Shown piece by piece: positions 1 to 8,716 of a DNA stretch of 53,123 nt (the first letter of the stretch is position 1; each line of letters starts with the position of its first letter). The notes under the pieces were generated by a model that had not been told where the DNA came from, did not search any database, and worked only from the letters and a program-made list of their open reading frames with translations. The stretch is from Myxococcota bacterium. Lineage in GTDB: Bacteria > Myxococcota_A > UBA796 > UBA2385. A program made the position numbers and the translations under genes. Location of the stretch: positions 1 through 53,123 of the forward strand of contig JAKLKF010000045.1 in the NCBI GenBank assembly GCA_023150805.1, read 5' to 3'.

Positions 1-1
1 C

Positions 2-2149
2 TCATGGCTGGGCCTTCCGCCGGTGGTGTCGGCGGAGGCGGCGGAGGCGGGCAAGGACGCGGCGGGCTTGCCGATCCCGGCCTTCACCTTCGGGGTGAAC
101 ACGGTGGCCTTCGGGACGGAGGAGCGCTTCGGGACCACGACCGACCTGGTGGAGGACCTGGAGCGGCTGGGGGTCACGGTGGCGCGGCACCCGGGCGGTG
201 CGCAGTTGTTCCTGGAGCACCTGTTGCCGGTCTCTGATGATCCTGCGCTGGCCACCGTCGCGCCGCGGGGCCGGCTGCTGCCCATCACGCCGGACGAGAT
301 GGACGAGGACGTGCTGTTCACGCTGGTGAACGGCTCGCCGGGGATGCGGGTGCTGTCGCAGGTGGTCCGGACCCTCGCGACCCGTGGCAGCGCGCTGAAG
401 CTGTACATCACGCTGTTCGACCTGGGTGCGGGTGGAGGGACGCCGTGGGGGCAGGGCAGCTTCGAGGGGATGGCTGGCCCGCCGGTCCGGGGCCTGCACA
501 CCAACCCCATCGGTGTGGCATGGGAGGGCCACGAGGGACAGTCCGTGGAGGACGACCTGCTGGGTAGGTCCGTGGCCTTCGAGACCGGGCGCCCCGGACT
601 TGCAGGGGACTGGGACAACTACACGCTGGATCCGAGCAGCCCGTACAAGCGGGTGTTCTTCCGGATGCTGGCAGGGGCCGTGGGGCGCTGGCTTTCGGAG
701 AACGACAGCGAGGAGCTTCCGCTGCGCGTGCACATCGCGGGGATCGAGATCGGCAACGAGATCGACGTGCTGCACACGCGGATGTCGACCGACCGCGCAC
801 GGGTGTACCCCGATGGTGTGAGCTGGGGGCGGTTCTACTACTACTGCGCCAGCCGCCTGCGGGAGCGCTGTGGGTGGGTCCCGATCTACCTTCCCGCGCT
901 GTCGTCGTACACCGATGTGGGGGAGAAGTACGCGAGCTGGGGCGAGAAGCTGGAGTTCGTCAGGTCGATGGTGAGGGAGATCCAGAAGGGCTGCATGGCC
1001 TATGGTGGCGATGCGTCGGACCTGGTAGCGGGCATCGACCTTCACTTCTACCATTACACGGTGCAGGACGCCGCGCCGCTCCTGTTGATCTGGACGGACA
1101 CGTTGCTTCTGCGGCAGGAGCTGGAGTCGTCGGGCCTTGCGGGGGCGCAGGTGTCTCTGTACGAGACGGGTACGAACGTCCTGTGTGCGCCGCGAGCAGA
1201 GTGGAAGAAGGTAGGCTGCGAGGAGCAGTTGCCGGGCTTCGATGACAACTGCCCGCCCTCGGTACCGCTTGCGGTACCGGGAGCGTCGCCGGTCGCGTAC
1301 CGCCCGCCGTTGTACCTTGCGCTGGACTTCTGGGGAGAGTTGGGGAAGCACCGGGTCGCGGACGAGGTCCCGGCCTATGACTTCCAGGGGGCCAGCGTGG
1401 TGATGCGGCTGGCGCTGGCGATGGCGGGTGGCGCGGGGGCCGTGGGCTGGCACACGCACCTGGCGAACCACGGCGCGCACTTCGTGGCGACCGGGCTGCG
1501 CGAGGACCTGGTGGACTTGACCTGCATGCCCGAGTGGCTGCAGGCGCGCAAGTCCTGGTACGCGCTCCGGCGGCTGGTGAGTGTCGCGGGGGCGTGCACC
1601 GGGGCGCGGTTGGTGTGGCCGGAATTGGGGGGGTTGGACCTGGTGGATTTCCGTGAGGCTGTTCGAACTGGTCCAACGCCTTCGTTTCTGCTGAACAACT
1701 TCGTCGTCGTCATCGAACTCCTGAACGCCACCTGGCCGACGGTGCTGTCGCCAAGGGGGCGCACGGGGGAGACCGGTTGGCGCGCCTACATCGCCTTCAT
1801 CGATCCCGGCGCGGTGAGGGAGGGGAAGGAAGTGCGCACGCCCGCAGTGGCTCGCGTCACCTTTCAGGCCCCGCACTCGCGCACGGAGCCGACGGTCTAC
1901 CGCGTTCCCCTGGAGCCGGCTGACACGGTGGTGGTGGGTACGTCGACAGGTGGCTATCCCGCCCAGACCTGGGGACCTGGGGAAGCGGAGCGGGTGGACG
2001 TGCACGAGATCCCTGGCTTGGGCCCGGGCTACGAGTTCACTCTCGACCTGGGGCTGGGGCAGTGGCCGGTGCTGGTCCTGACTCCGACGGAGTTCACGGT
2101 CAGCGTCGCGGATGGTGACGTGGTGGCGCGGGATGACGATGACGGCTGA
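2..2149 (+). CDS. Putative clan GH-A-like TIM-barrel glycoside hydrolase, copy 1 (5' end cut by window edge)
   Basis: The reading frame is open to the left edge; the first possible start inside the window is GTG 23, but the paralogue at 41391 carries over 100 residues before the shared core, so the true start probably lies outside. Numbering from GTG 23, the protein shows a clan GH-A pattern: strand 1 FGVNTVAF (23-30), an RHPG motif (55-58), a GNEID acid/base motif (E246), a DLHFYHY strand (339-345) and a possible nucleophile in LYETG (E381). The E-to-E spacing is 135 residues. A DFQGASV..MRLALA block and a GWHT motif follow. The C-terminal part looks like a beta domain. No family name can be given from sequence alone, and the substrate is unknown. 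It overlaps the next gene and forms the first visible member of a three-gene cassette repeated at 41391-45396. Confidence 0.7.
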   Translation, partial: SWLGLPPVVSAEAAEAGKDAAGLPIPAFTFGVNTVAFGTEERFGTTTDLVEDLERLGVTVARHPGGAQLFLEHLLPVSDDPALATVAPRGRLLPITPDEMDEDVLFTLVNGSPGMRVLSQVVRTLATRGSALKLYITLFDLGAGGGTPWGQGSFEGMAGPPVRGLHTNPIGVAWEGHEGQSVEDDLLGRSVAFETGRPGLAGDWDNYTLDPSSPYKRVFFRMLAGAVGRWLSENDSEELPLRVHIAGIEIGNEIDVLHTRMSTDRARVYPDGVSWGRFYYYCASRLRERCGWVPIYLPALSSYTDVGEKYASWGEKLEFVRSMVREIQKGCMAYGGDASDLVAGIDLHFYHYTVQDAAPLLLIWTDTLLLRQELESSGLAGAQVSLYETGTNVLCAPRAEWKKVGCEEQLPGFDDNCPPSVPLAVPGASPVAYRPPLYLALDFWGELGKHRVADEVPAYDFQGASVVMRLALAMAGGAGAVGWHTHLANHGAHFVATGLREDLVDLTCMPEWLQARKSWYALRRLVSVAGACTGARLVWPELGGLDLVDFREAVRTGPTPSFLLNNFVVVIELLNATWPTVLSPRGRTGETGWRAYIAFIDPGAVREGKEVRTPAVARVTFQAPHSRTEPTVYRVPLEPADTVVVGTSTGGYPAQTWGPGEAERVDVHEIPGLGPGYEFTLDLGLGQWPVLVLTPTEFTVSVADGDVVARDDDDG

Positions 2150-2969
2150 GATCTCCGCGGTCTGTCTTCTGGGGCTGGCGTTGTCAGGAGGTTGCGCTGA
2201 GTTCGAGTGGAACGGGGAACCCTGGGAGCGGTCGGAAGGGCGAGCCAAGGCGGAGGCCGCGGTTCGGCTAGACGCGGCACTGTTCCAGGAGTGCAGCGAG
2301 CCTCCCGACAACGCCATGATCATCCGAATCTCTGACTCGTCTGCCTACATCGACATCTACCGGACAGGCGATACCATGTTTCTTGACGTCTATCCACAGT
2401 TATTGTCTGTCATGGACCTCGCTGAAGATCCAAACAAACACGACTACTCGGTCAATCAGCCCTACGAAGTAGAGTGGCGGCCAGAGCTATACTGGACAGG
2501 GTGGCAGGACCCGCTTGACATGCAATTGGAGTACTCCGAGGAGTTTGGGTATTACGACCCTTCTCACCCATACTTTCCGTATTTTTCAATGGACCATTGG
2601 CTGACCGGTGGGGAGGGGTGGCCAACGGAGATCGCCTATCTGGCTTGGTGGAACGAGCGGGCGTTCATTCCATACGTGTTGTGCATCTCCCACTTCCGTC
2701 CAGATCGCCTTGCGCTGATGCTGACCATCGACCCGACCCGGTCCAAGAGTGCGACCAAGGCAAGCCGAACTCCGTTCCCGGTGACCATTATCTCTGACTG
2801 GTCACCTGGGAGCGCCTCGGGTTATGCAGATCTGACAGTTGAGGGCGCCTTCAGTGCCTACCCTGAAGACCCTGCCCAGCCGAACTATCTCGCTTTCAGA
2901 TACTCAAGTGTCACCGAATCCGCCGTGTGGGGTGAAATGGTCACTGGCGATACAGGGACTGTCGAGTGA
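2133..2969 (+). CDS. Cassette lipoprotein, subtype A, copy 1
   Basis: A 278-aa protein whose start I place at ATG 2133 (ATG 2139 is equally possible). Both overlap the end of the upstream hydrolase-like gene, and the further-upstream ATG 2112 would add residues before the signal peptide. The N-terminus is a hydrophobic leader ending in an imperfect lipobox LSGGC (Cys21). The mature part has a C-x-x-P-P motif (CSEPPDN), a YLAWWNE strand and an LCISHF strand, features shared with the other three cassette lipoproteins, so it probably has the same all-beta fold. The C-terminus ends in a GDTGTVE tail. Base composition in about 2330-2900 is visibly more AT-rich than the neighbours, with codons such as TTA, ATA and CTA. 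It ends in a GTGA overlap with the next gene. Function unknown; it is probably anchored in an outer envelope leaflet. Confidence 0.75.
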   Translation: MTMTAEISAVCLLGLALSGGCAEFEWNGEPWERSEGRAKAEAAVRLDAALFQECSEPPDNAMIIRISDSSAYIDIYRTGDTMFLDVYPQLLSVMDLAEDPNKHDYSVNQPYEVEWRPELYWTGWQDPLDMQLEYSEEFGYYDPSHPYFPYFSMDHWLTGGEGWPTEIAYLAWWNERAFIPYVLCISHFRPDRLALMLTIDPTRSKSATKASRTPFPVTIISDWSPGSASGYADLTVEGAFSAYPEDPAQPNYLAFRYSSVTESAVWGEMVTGDTGTVE

Positions 2970-3733
2970 CGACTCTATTGCCCTTGATGGTGCAGCTTGC
3001 GTGCGAGCCCACTCCCTCGTCGCCGCCGTCGACTGCCGAGGCCTTGTCGGATGTCGACGCGCCTGGAAACAAACCAGGCGCCATTTCCGGACCGTCAGAT
3101 AGCAACCGCTGTCCCGGCCCTCCCGAGGGTGCGCTGGCATTCTCCTCCGGGAGCTTATTGGTGCAGCAGGTGTTTCTGGATAGACCAGACAGTAGCCTGA
3201 AGCGCGGCTACGAACTGCGCGCGACGGGGGTCAGCTACGAGGACACCGTCCCCTGCAAGGAGTGGCAGTACTATCTCAACCAGGACTGGCGCTTCCCGGT
3301 CAAGCGCGGCGAGCAGCCGGGGCATTACATCTTCGAGGTCTCCCTGACCATCCCCGCCGACGACATCAAGGACATCCTCGGCGAGCACGACGATGGCGGC
3401 GCCTTCCTCTTCAACCCGCGCTTCGCGGCGAACCAGGTGTACATCGGCTGGCACGACGGGGAGAGCTACCACTGGGTGGACAGCCTGCCGCAGGGCTGGA
3501 CGGACAGCAAGGTGTGCATCGAGGCGGTGAGCGTGGATCACCTCAAGGCCACCGTCCTCTTCGACCCGCTGGACGGCCCCTACACGCGCAACGAGCACAA
3601 CAACCTGCAGCAGCCCATCTGGTTCGAGCTGGAGGCGTGGGCCACGGGCTTCGACAGCTACAAGTACCCCCACACCTGCCTGGCCACGGTGTGGTCACCT
3701 TCCTCCACCAAGCAGTTGTTCTTCGGCGACTAG
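2966..3733 (+). CDS. Cassette lipoprotein, subtype B, copy 1
   Basis: A 255-aa lipoprotein beginning at GTG 2966, which overlaps the upstream TGA as GTGA, so translation is probably coupled. The leader ends in lipobox VQLAC (Cys13), followed by a Ser/Pro-rich spacer of about 35 residues. The mature domain carries CPGPPEGALAF, YIGWHDGESYHWV, VCIEAVS and QPIWFELE. All are closely matched in the subtype B protein at 44605 (CPGPPDDAIVF, NIGWNDGKYHWV, VCIGTLS, QPIWFDVE). The two are clear paralogues 41 kb apart. I do not recognise a named domain; the pattern suggests a beta-sandwich, perhaps carbohydrate- or surface-binding given the hydrolase-like gene upstream. The gene is convergent with the next, 26 bp away. 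Confidence 0.78.
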   Translation: MTTLLPLMVQLACEPTPSSPPSTAEALSDVDAPGNKPGAISGPSDSNRCPGPPEGALAFSSGSLLVQQVFLDRPDSSLKRGYELRATGVSYEDTVPCKEWQYYLNQDWRFPVKRGEQPGHYIFEVSLTIPADDIKDILGEHDDGGAFLFNPRFAANQVYIGWHDGESYHWVDSLPQGWTDSKVCIEAVSVDHLKATVLFDPLDGPYTRNEHNNLQQPIWFELEAWATGFDSYKYPHTCLATVWSPSSTKQLFFGD

Positions 3734-3759
3734 CCGGGGCGGCCACGCCGATGGCCACC

Positions 3760-6432
3760 TCAGGGCGCCCAGCCGCAGTCCTTGGGCCCCGGCGCGGTCC
3801 ACAGGCCGTCGCCGTCGCCGTCGAGGAAGATCGGGCTGCTGATCGCCCGCGGGACGCTGGCCGCGTCGTAGCTCGACAGGCCGCGGGGCATGGCGCCCTC
3901 GCCGCGGGCGATGACGACCAGGTAGCGGTCGGCGTCGGCCTGCAGCGCCAGCGCCTGGTCGAGCTTGACGACGCCGGTAGGGTCGGTGGTGGACAGGCTC
4001 TGCCAGGGGTCGCAGTCCAGCAGCAGGTCGACCCGGGTGACGTCGACGTCGGGCAGGGCCTGGACCTGGACCCGCACCTCGCTGGCGCCGTCCACCGTCA
4101 CGACCTGGCCCGGCCCGGCACCGTCGACCTCGACCCGCAGGAAGGCGCCGGCGCTGACCTGGGTGGCGCCGGCCAGGACGCCGTCGGCCATGACCTCGGC
4201 GTCGAGGGGGAGCCCCTCCTCGACCGCGACCCAGGTCCGCGGCTGGCCGGGCGGGTCCCAGCCGTGCTCGTCGGTGACGGCGACCGCGGAGACCCGGTGG
4301 CCCAGGTTGTGGAAGGCCAGCCAGTCGACCAGGGCGCCGCTGCGGCGCTCGTCACCCGGGACCAGGTAGGGGCTGCGCAGGCCGTTCATGACCTCGAAGC
4401 TGTCGAAGTCCCAGGACCAGACCTCGGTGCCCTCGGGCAGGCCCAGCGCCAGCGGGTCCTGGGCGACGGGCGCGTCGGCGAGGCGATCCCAGTCGAGCAG
4501 GCAGAGGACGCCGCACTCTCCGTTCACGCGGGCGTGGTTGAGCTGGACGACGCGGGCGCCGCGGGCGCGCTCGGCGGCGTAGATGCCGGGGAAGCCCAGC
4601 TCGTACCACCGCACGGGATCGCCGCGGCCCTGGTCGCTCTCGGGGAAGGGCCAGGCGTTGGTGTGCTCGGGGATGGTGGCGGTGACCTCGCTGCCCAGGC
4701 CGTAGGCCAGCCAGTCGGAGACGCCGGCCTGGGCGACGCTGTCGGAGAGGTCGACGATGGCCTCGTGGTCGGTGGAGATCAGCAGGTCCAGGCCGCCGCC
4801 GGCGGCGGTGCGCATGCGGTCGGGGGGAAGGACGGTGCTGTCGGGGCTGGGGCCGGTGTGCACGTGGCTGTCCATGCTGGCCCAGCCGGCGGTGTCGAGC
4901 AGGGCCGGCAGCGACACCTCCAGCGTGCCGGTGCCGTCGGGGGGGACGACGACGGTGGCCTGGGCGATCTCGTGCTCGTAGCCGCGGCTGACCCAGGCCT
5001 GCCAGGTGCCGGGCGGGGCCTGCACCCAGGGCGCGGAGGGGGTGGGGTAGTCGACCAGGACGGTGCCGTCGCCGCGCTCCAGCTCGACCCGGACCGGCAG
5101 GGCGGCGCCCGCGCCGTCGGTGGCCCGGACCTCGACCTGGCCCCAGGCGCCGATGGACAGGGTCAGCCCCTGGGCGGCGTCGGCCGCGACCTCGACCACC
5201 TCGCCCGCGTCGCGACCGTCCATGTGCGCCTGCAGGCGCCAGCGACCGTCCACGGCCAGGGCGCGGCCGGTGAAGGCGCCGGTCTCGTCCGTCCACAGCT
5301 CGGTCAGCGTGGGCCAGTCCTGGCCGGCGGGGGTGGAGAGGGTGACGTGGGCGCCGGCGACCGGGGCGCCCGAGGGGTCCAGGACGACGCCGGACAGGTC
5401 GTGCCAGGCGGCGTCGAAGCCGGGGGTCGGCTCATCGTGCCACGGCTCCAGGGCGGCGGCGGCGCTGGCGGGATCGGTCGGGCCGACGCTGATCAGGAAG
5501 GAGGTGGTGGCGGGGCCGTCCTTCAAGGTCAAGGGGCTGAGCGCCTGGGCGGCGTCGAGCAGCGCGGTCACGCCGGAGATCTCGGTGCGGGCCATGTTGG
5601 CACCGGGCATGGCCACGGCGATGGAGCCCTCGCCGCGGCCCGCGCCCTGCCAGGGCACGCCGGTGACCAGGCCGATGCCGCCGACCGAGAGGCTGCTGCC
5701 TGCCCAGGCGTGCGACGGGGTGTGATCGGAGGGGAAGAGCACCGCGCCGGAGAGGAAGCCGTCGGTGGAGGGGGAACCGTCCAGGATCACCTCGACCTGC
5801 AAGGCGGCGTCGTCGGGGTGCAGGGTGTAGCGCAGGGTGACGTCGAGCCCGTACAGGGGCCCCAGCTCCTTGCGGCCACCCCCTTCGTACACGCCTCGCA
5901 CCAGGGACAGCTCCACCAGCCAGAAGCGGTCGTCGCTGCCCGTCACCTCGACGATGGCCGGGCCGCCGTCGCTGCCGTCGCTGACGATCTCGAGGTGATC
6001 GCCGCGGATCATGTGCAGGCCGGACTGCTGGAAGTCGCCGAGGTCGAGCTGGCCGGCCAGGAAGGCCACCTCGCCGAAGCGTTCGGGGCCGGCCTGCGCG
6101 CAGCCCTCGACGGCGACGGCGTCGACGGGCATGCCGCCGTAGTGGACGTAGGTGCGCGGGTCGTCGGGGGCCTGGATGACGAAGGCGGCCTTGCTCGACA
6201 GCAGGAGCACGTCGCCGGGGGCGGCGAGGGCGTCCTCGCCCCAGGGCTGCTCGGCCAGGTCCTGGAGCACCCGGGCGGTGGCGCGGCCGGGCTGCGGGCA
6301 GCCCTGCAGGAAGAGGCCGTCCCCGGTGGCGGGGGTGCCCGTGTCGTCGGCGGGGTCGCCGGGGTCCGGGCCGGGGCCGGCCTTGTCGGCGCAGGAAAGC
6401 AGCAGGGACAGGAGCGTGGCGGGTGGCAGCAT
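3760..6432 (-). CDS. Large lipoprotein with PHP/CehA-McbA-type metallohydrolase domain
   Basis: An 890-aa protein. The leader ends in lipobox LLLSC (Cys14) and is followed by a Pro/Asp/Gly spacer, so it should be a lipoprotein. The middle has carboxypeptidase-regulatory-like beta repeats (about residues 340-500). Near residue 520 begins a PHP-type metal site: DSHVH (H523, H525), then STDHE about 35 residues later and a downstream QLNHAR. These are the signatures of the CehA/McbA group of putative metallo-phosphoesterases. The C-terminus has an aspartate-rich DGDGDGLW stretch that could bind calcium. Substrate unknown. The start at ATG 6432 has no Shine-Dalgarno but has TATGCT ending 6 nt upstream. 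It lies downstream of mevalonate kinase with a 41-bp gap and so may have its own promoter. Confidence 0.8.
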   Translation of the reverse strand: MLPPATLLSLLLSCADKAGPGPDPGDPADDTGTPATGDGLFLQGCPQPGRATARVLQDLAEQPWGEDALAAPGDVLLLSSKAAFVIQAPDDPRTYVHYGGMPVDAVAVEGCAQAGPERFGEVAFLAGQLDLGDFQQSGLHMIRGDHLEIVSDGSDGGPAIVEVTGSDDRFWLVELSLVRGVYEGGGRKELGPLYGLDVTLRYTLHPDDAALQVEVILDGSPSTDGFLSGAVLFPSDHTPSHAWAGSSLSVGGIGLVTGVPWQGAGRGEGSIAVAMPGANMARTEISGVTALLDAAQALSPLTLKDGPATTSFLISVGPTDPASAAAALEPWHDEPTPGFDAAWHDLSGVVLDPSGAPVAGAHVTLSTPAGQDWPTLTELWTDETGAFTGRALAVDGRWRLQAHMDGRDAGEVVEVAADAAQGLTLSIGAWGQVEVRATDGAGAALPVRVELERGDGTVLVDYPTPSAPWVQAPPGTWQAWVSRGYEHEIAQATVVVPPDGTGTLEVSLPALLDTAGWASMDSHVHTGPSPDSTVLPPDRMRTAAGGGLDLLISTDHEAIVDLSDSVAQAGVSDWLAYGLGSEVTATIPEHTNAWPFPESDQGRGDPVRWYELGFPGIYAAERARGARVVQLNHARVNGECGVLCLLDWDRLADAPVAQDPLALGLPEGTEVWSWDFDSFEVMNGLRSPYLVPGDERRSGALVDWLAFHNLGHRVSAVAVTDEHGWDPPGQPRTWVAVEEGLPLDAEVMADGVLAGATQVSAGAFLRVEVDGAGPGQVVTVDGASEVRVQVQALPDVDVTRVDLLLDCDPWQSLSTTDPTGVVKLDQALALQADADRYLVVIARGEGAMPRGLSSYDAASVPRAISSPIFLDGDGDGLWTAPGPKDCGWAP

Positions 6433-6438
6433 GGCGAC

Positions 6439-6444
6439 AGCATA
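6439..6444 (-). promoter_or_regulatory. TATGCT -10-like hexamer, possible leaderless promoter of the PHP lipoprotein
   Basis: On the minus strand TATGCT ends 6 nt before the ATG at 6432, and no purine-rich ribosome site is present. A -10 in this place would start transcription at or next to the start codon. No convincing -35 was seen 16-19 bp upstream. Confidence 0.4.
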
Positions 6445-6473
6445 GTGTCGCGAGGTAGGCACCGGGGGCGCGC

Positions 6474-7379
6474 TCAGCCGGGCCACACCCCGACGGCGAA
6501 GGCGGGGACGCCGCGCTCCCGGGCGGCGCGCAGCAGCGCGTCGGGCTCGGGGTGCAGGGCGATGACGACCCCGCCGCCGCCGGCGCCCGCGAGCTTGGCG
6601 CCCAGCGCGCCCTGCGCCAGGGCGAAGGCGACCAGGGCCTCGATCTCGGGGGTGGAGACGCCGATGGCCTGCAGCAGGCGCTGGTTCTCGGTGAAGCCCC
6701 GGCCCAGGGTGGGCAGGTCGCCTGTGGCCAGGGCGGGCAGGAGCGCGGTCACCAGGGCGCCGATGGCGGCCAGGGCCGGGTCGACGGCGGGGCGGCGGGC
6801 GCGGACGGCGGCGACCAGGGTGGCGGTGTCGCCGGCCAGGCCGGTGTCGAGCACGACCAGGGGGAGGGCGGCGACCTGCAGCGGGGAGAGGACGGGGCCG
6901 TCGGGCCCGCGGCGGTAGGCCAGGGCGCCGCCCCGGGCGCTGACGCTGTGGTCCAGGCCGCTGGGCGTGCCGTGGAAGATGCGCTCGACCTGGAAGCCCT
7001 TCTGGATGCACTCGTCGAGGTCGGCCCGGCGCCCCTGCCAGGCGGCGGCGGCGCGGACGAGGGCGACGGCCAGGGCGCCCGAGGAGCCCATCCCTCGCCC
7101 GACGGGCAAGGTGGAGCGGATGGTGACGCCCACGCCCCGGGCGGGCACCTGCGAGGCGACGGCGGCGGCCAGGCGCGGGTCGCCCTCGGCCCCGGGGATG
7201 TCGGCCCGCAGCACCCGCGAGGGGCCGTCCACGGGCGACAGCTCCACGGTGGTGCCGCGGTCGACGGCGATGGCGACGGCGGGGTGGCCGTAGACCACGG
7301 CGTGCTCGCCCAGCAGGATGAGCTTGCCGGGGGCGAAGGCCTGGACCCTGCCGCCCGGTCCCCTGGTCACGGCGTCCAC
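6474..7379 (-). CDS. mvk: Mevalonate kinase
   Basis: A 301-aa GHMP kinase that phosphorylates mevalonate to 5-phosphomevalonate in the cytoplasm. The N-terminus has the PGKLILLGEHAVVYG motif, followed by the GHMP ATP loop PVGRGMGSSGA near residues 105-115 and the C-terminal GAKLAGAGGGG motif. Length fits bacterial and archaeal mevalonate kinases. The start is GTG 7379, 8 bp after the HMG-CoA reductase stop, with AGGGG just upstream; GTG 7370 is an in-frame alternative. Co-location with HMG-CoA reductase supports mevalonate kinase over other GHMP kinases. The later mevalonate-pathway enzymes (phosphomevalonate kinase, decarboxylase, isomerase) are not in this window. Confidence 0.9.
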   Translation of the reverse strand: MDAVTRGPGGRVQAFAPGKLILLGEHAVVYGHPAVAIAVDRGTTVELSPVDGPSRVLRADIPGAEGDPRLAAAVASQVPARGVGVTIRSTLPVGRGMGSSGALAVALVRAAAAWQGRRADLDECIQKGFQVERIFHGTPSGLDHSVSARGGALAYRRGPDGPVLSPLQVAALPLVVLDTGLAGDTATLVAAVRARRPAVDPALAAIGALVTALLPALATGDLPTLGRGFTENQRLLQAIGVSTPEIEALVAFALAQGALGAKLAGAGGGGVVIALHPEPDALLRAARERGVPAFAVGVWPG

Positions 7380-7387
7380 GGGGCCCC

Positions 7388-8692
7388 TTAGCCGCGCAGG
7401 CTGGCCAGGGCCTGCTCGGCGCAGGCGACGCTGTAGTCGTGGCGCTCGCAGAGCCAGTCGACCACGGCGGCCACCTCGTCGGTGCGGGCCCCCGCCTTGA
7501 CCGCGACGGCGCGGGCGTGCATGCGCATGTGGCCGCGCTGGATGCCCTCGGTGGCCAGGGCGCGCAGGGCGCCCATGTTCTGGGCCAGGCCGACGGTGGC
7601 GATGATCCCCGCCAGCTCGCGGGCGCTGGGGTTGCCCAGCAGGGAGTGCGCGGCCGCGACGGTGGGGTGGGTGTGCATCGTGCCGCCGACGACGCCGACC
7701 TGCATGGGCAGCTCGATGCTGCCGTGCAGGGTGCCCGGGTCGTCGGGCCCGGCCTTCTCGAAGGTCCAGCGCGACAGGCTGCGGTACTGGCCGTCGCGGG
7801 CGGCCCAGGCGTGGGCCCCGGCCTCGATGGCCCGCCAGTCGTTGCCCGTGGCGATGACGACCGGGTCGATCCCGTTCATGATGCCCTTGTTGTGGGTCGC
7901 GGCGCGCCAGGGGTCGGCCCAGGCGAAGCGGTAGGCGGCGGCGATGCCGCGGGCGACGTCCTCGCCCTCGCAGCCGTCCATGTCCAGCAGCGGGGCGGGG
8001 ATGGCGCACCGGGCGCGGGCCAGGCGGCGGCTGGCCAGGTTGGACAGGATGCGCAGGCCGACCTCGCGGCCCGTGATGCGCTCGATGTCCGGCGCCAGGC
8101 GCTCGGCCAGGGTGTTGACCATGTTGGCGCCCATGGCGTCCACGCAGTCGTAGAAGAAGTGCAGGACGACCATGTCCTCGGGGGCCTGTCCCGGCTCGTC
8201 GTAGCGCAGGACCCGCACCTCCATGCCGCGCAGGCCGCCGCCCAGGCGCTCGACCACGGGGTGGACCCCCTCGCAGCGCGCGGACAGCTCGGGGATGGCG
8301 GCCTGCAGCGCCGCGGCGGTCGCGATGGGGTCGGGCACGTCCATGACCTGGACCTGGCCGATCATCACGCTGTCGTCGACGTCGGTGTGGAAGCCGCCGG
8401 CCTCGCGCACGATGCGGGCCATGTTGCTGGCGGCGGCGACCACGCTGGGCTCCTCCACCACCATGGGCACCACGACGTCCTTGCCGTCGATGAGGAAGTT
8501 CAGGCCCACGCCGACGGGCAGCGCCATGCGCCCGATGACGTTCTCGATCATCAGGTTGGCGCGGTCCAGGTCCAGCCCGGCGGCGTCGAAGGCCTGGGCC
8601 TGGGCGTCGGAGAGGCGGGCGAAGTCCTGGACGCGGGCCAGGCGCTCGGCGGGCGCGAGCTTGTAGAAGCCGGGCAGTCGGCTGGTGCTCAT
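7388..8692 (-). CDS. mvaA: Hydroxymethylglutaryl-CoA reductase, class II
   Basis: A 434-aa enzyme interconverting HMG-CoA and mevalonate with NAD(P)H. It is of the soluble bacterial class II type: no membrane segments, an ENVIG motif near residue 50, VVEEPSVVAAAS with the catalytic Glu (about E81), DAMGANMVN (185-193), THNKGIMNG with the catalytic Lys (K269), GNDW with the catalytic Asp (D285), and a late His in RGHMRMH (about H388). All expected catalytic residues are present. It sits directly upstream of mevalonate kinase (8-bp gap) and 24 bp downstream of a small lipoprotein gene, so it is part of a minus-strand operon. A class II enzyme can run in either direction; the kinase next door favours biosynthesis. 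Confidence 0.95.
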   Translation of the reverse strand: MSTSRLPGFYKLAPAERLARVQDFARLSDAQAQAFDAAGLDLDRANLMIENVIGRMALPVGVGLNFLIDGKDVVVPMVVEEPSVVAAASNMARIVREAGGFHTDVDDSVMIGQVQVMDVPDPIATAAALQAAIPELSARCEGVHPVVERLGGGLRGMEVRVLRYDEPGQAPEDMVVLHFFYDCVDAMGANMVNTLAERLAPDIERITGREVGLRILSNLASRRLARARCAIPAPLLDMDGCEGEDVARGIAAAYRFAWADPWRAATHNKGIMNGIDPVVIATGNDWRAIEAGAHAWAARDGQYRSLSRWTFEKAGPDDPGTLHGSIELPMQVGVVGGTMHTHPTVAAAHSLLGNPSARELAGIIATVGLAQNMGALRALATEGIQRGHMRMHARAVAVKAGARTDEVAAVVDWLCERHDYSVACAEQALASLRG

Positions 8693-8716
8693 GTTGACGG
8701 TCTCGCGGACGGGGGC

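Noticed and set aside
3734..3759. Hairpin GGCCA-6-TGGCC between convergent genes as a terminator
   Set aside because: Only 5 bp of stem and no T-run on either strand; too weak to call.
3262..6918. Very long plus-strand open frame opposite the PHP lipoprotein and mevalonate kinase
   Set aside because: It is rich in Gly/Ala/Val/Arg repeats with no motifs, and it mirrors real minus-strand genes with clear family signatures. Long antisense frames are expected at this GC content.
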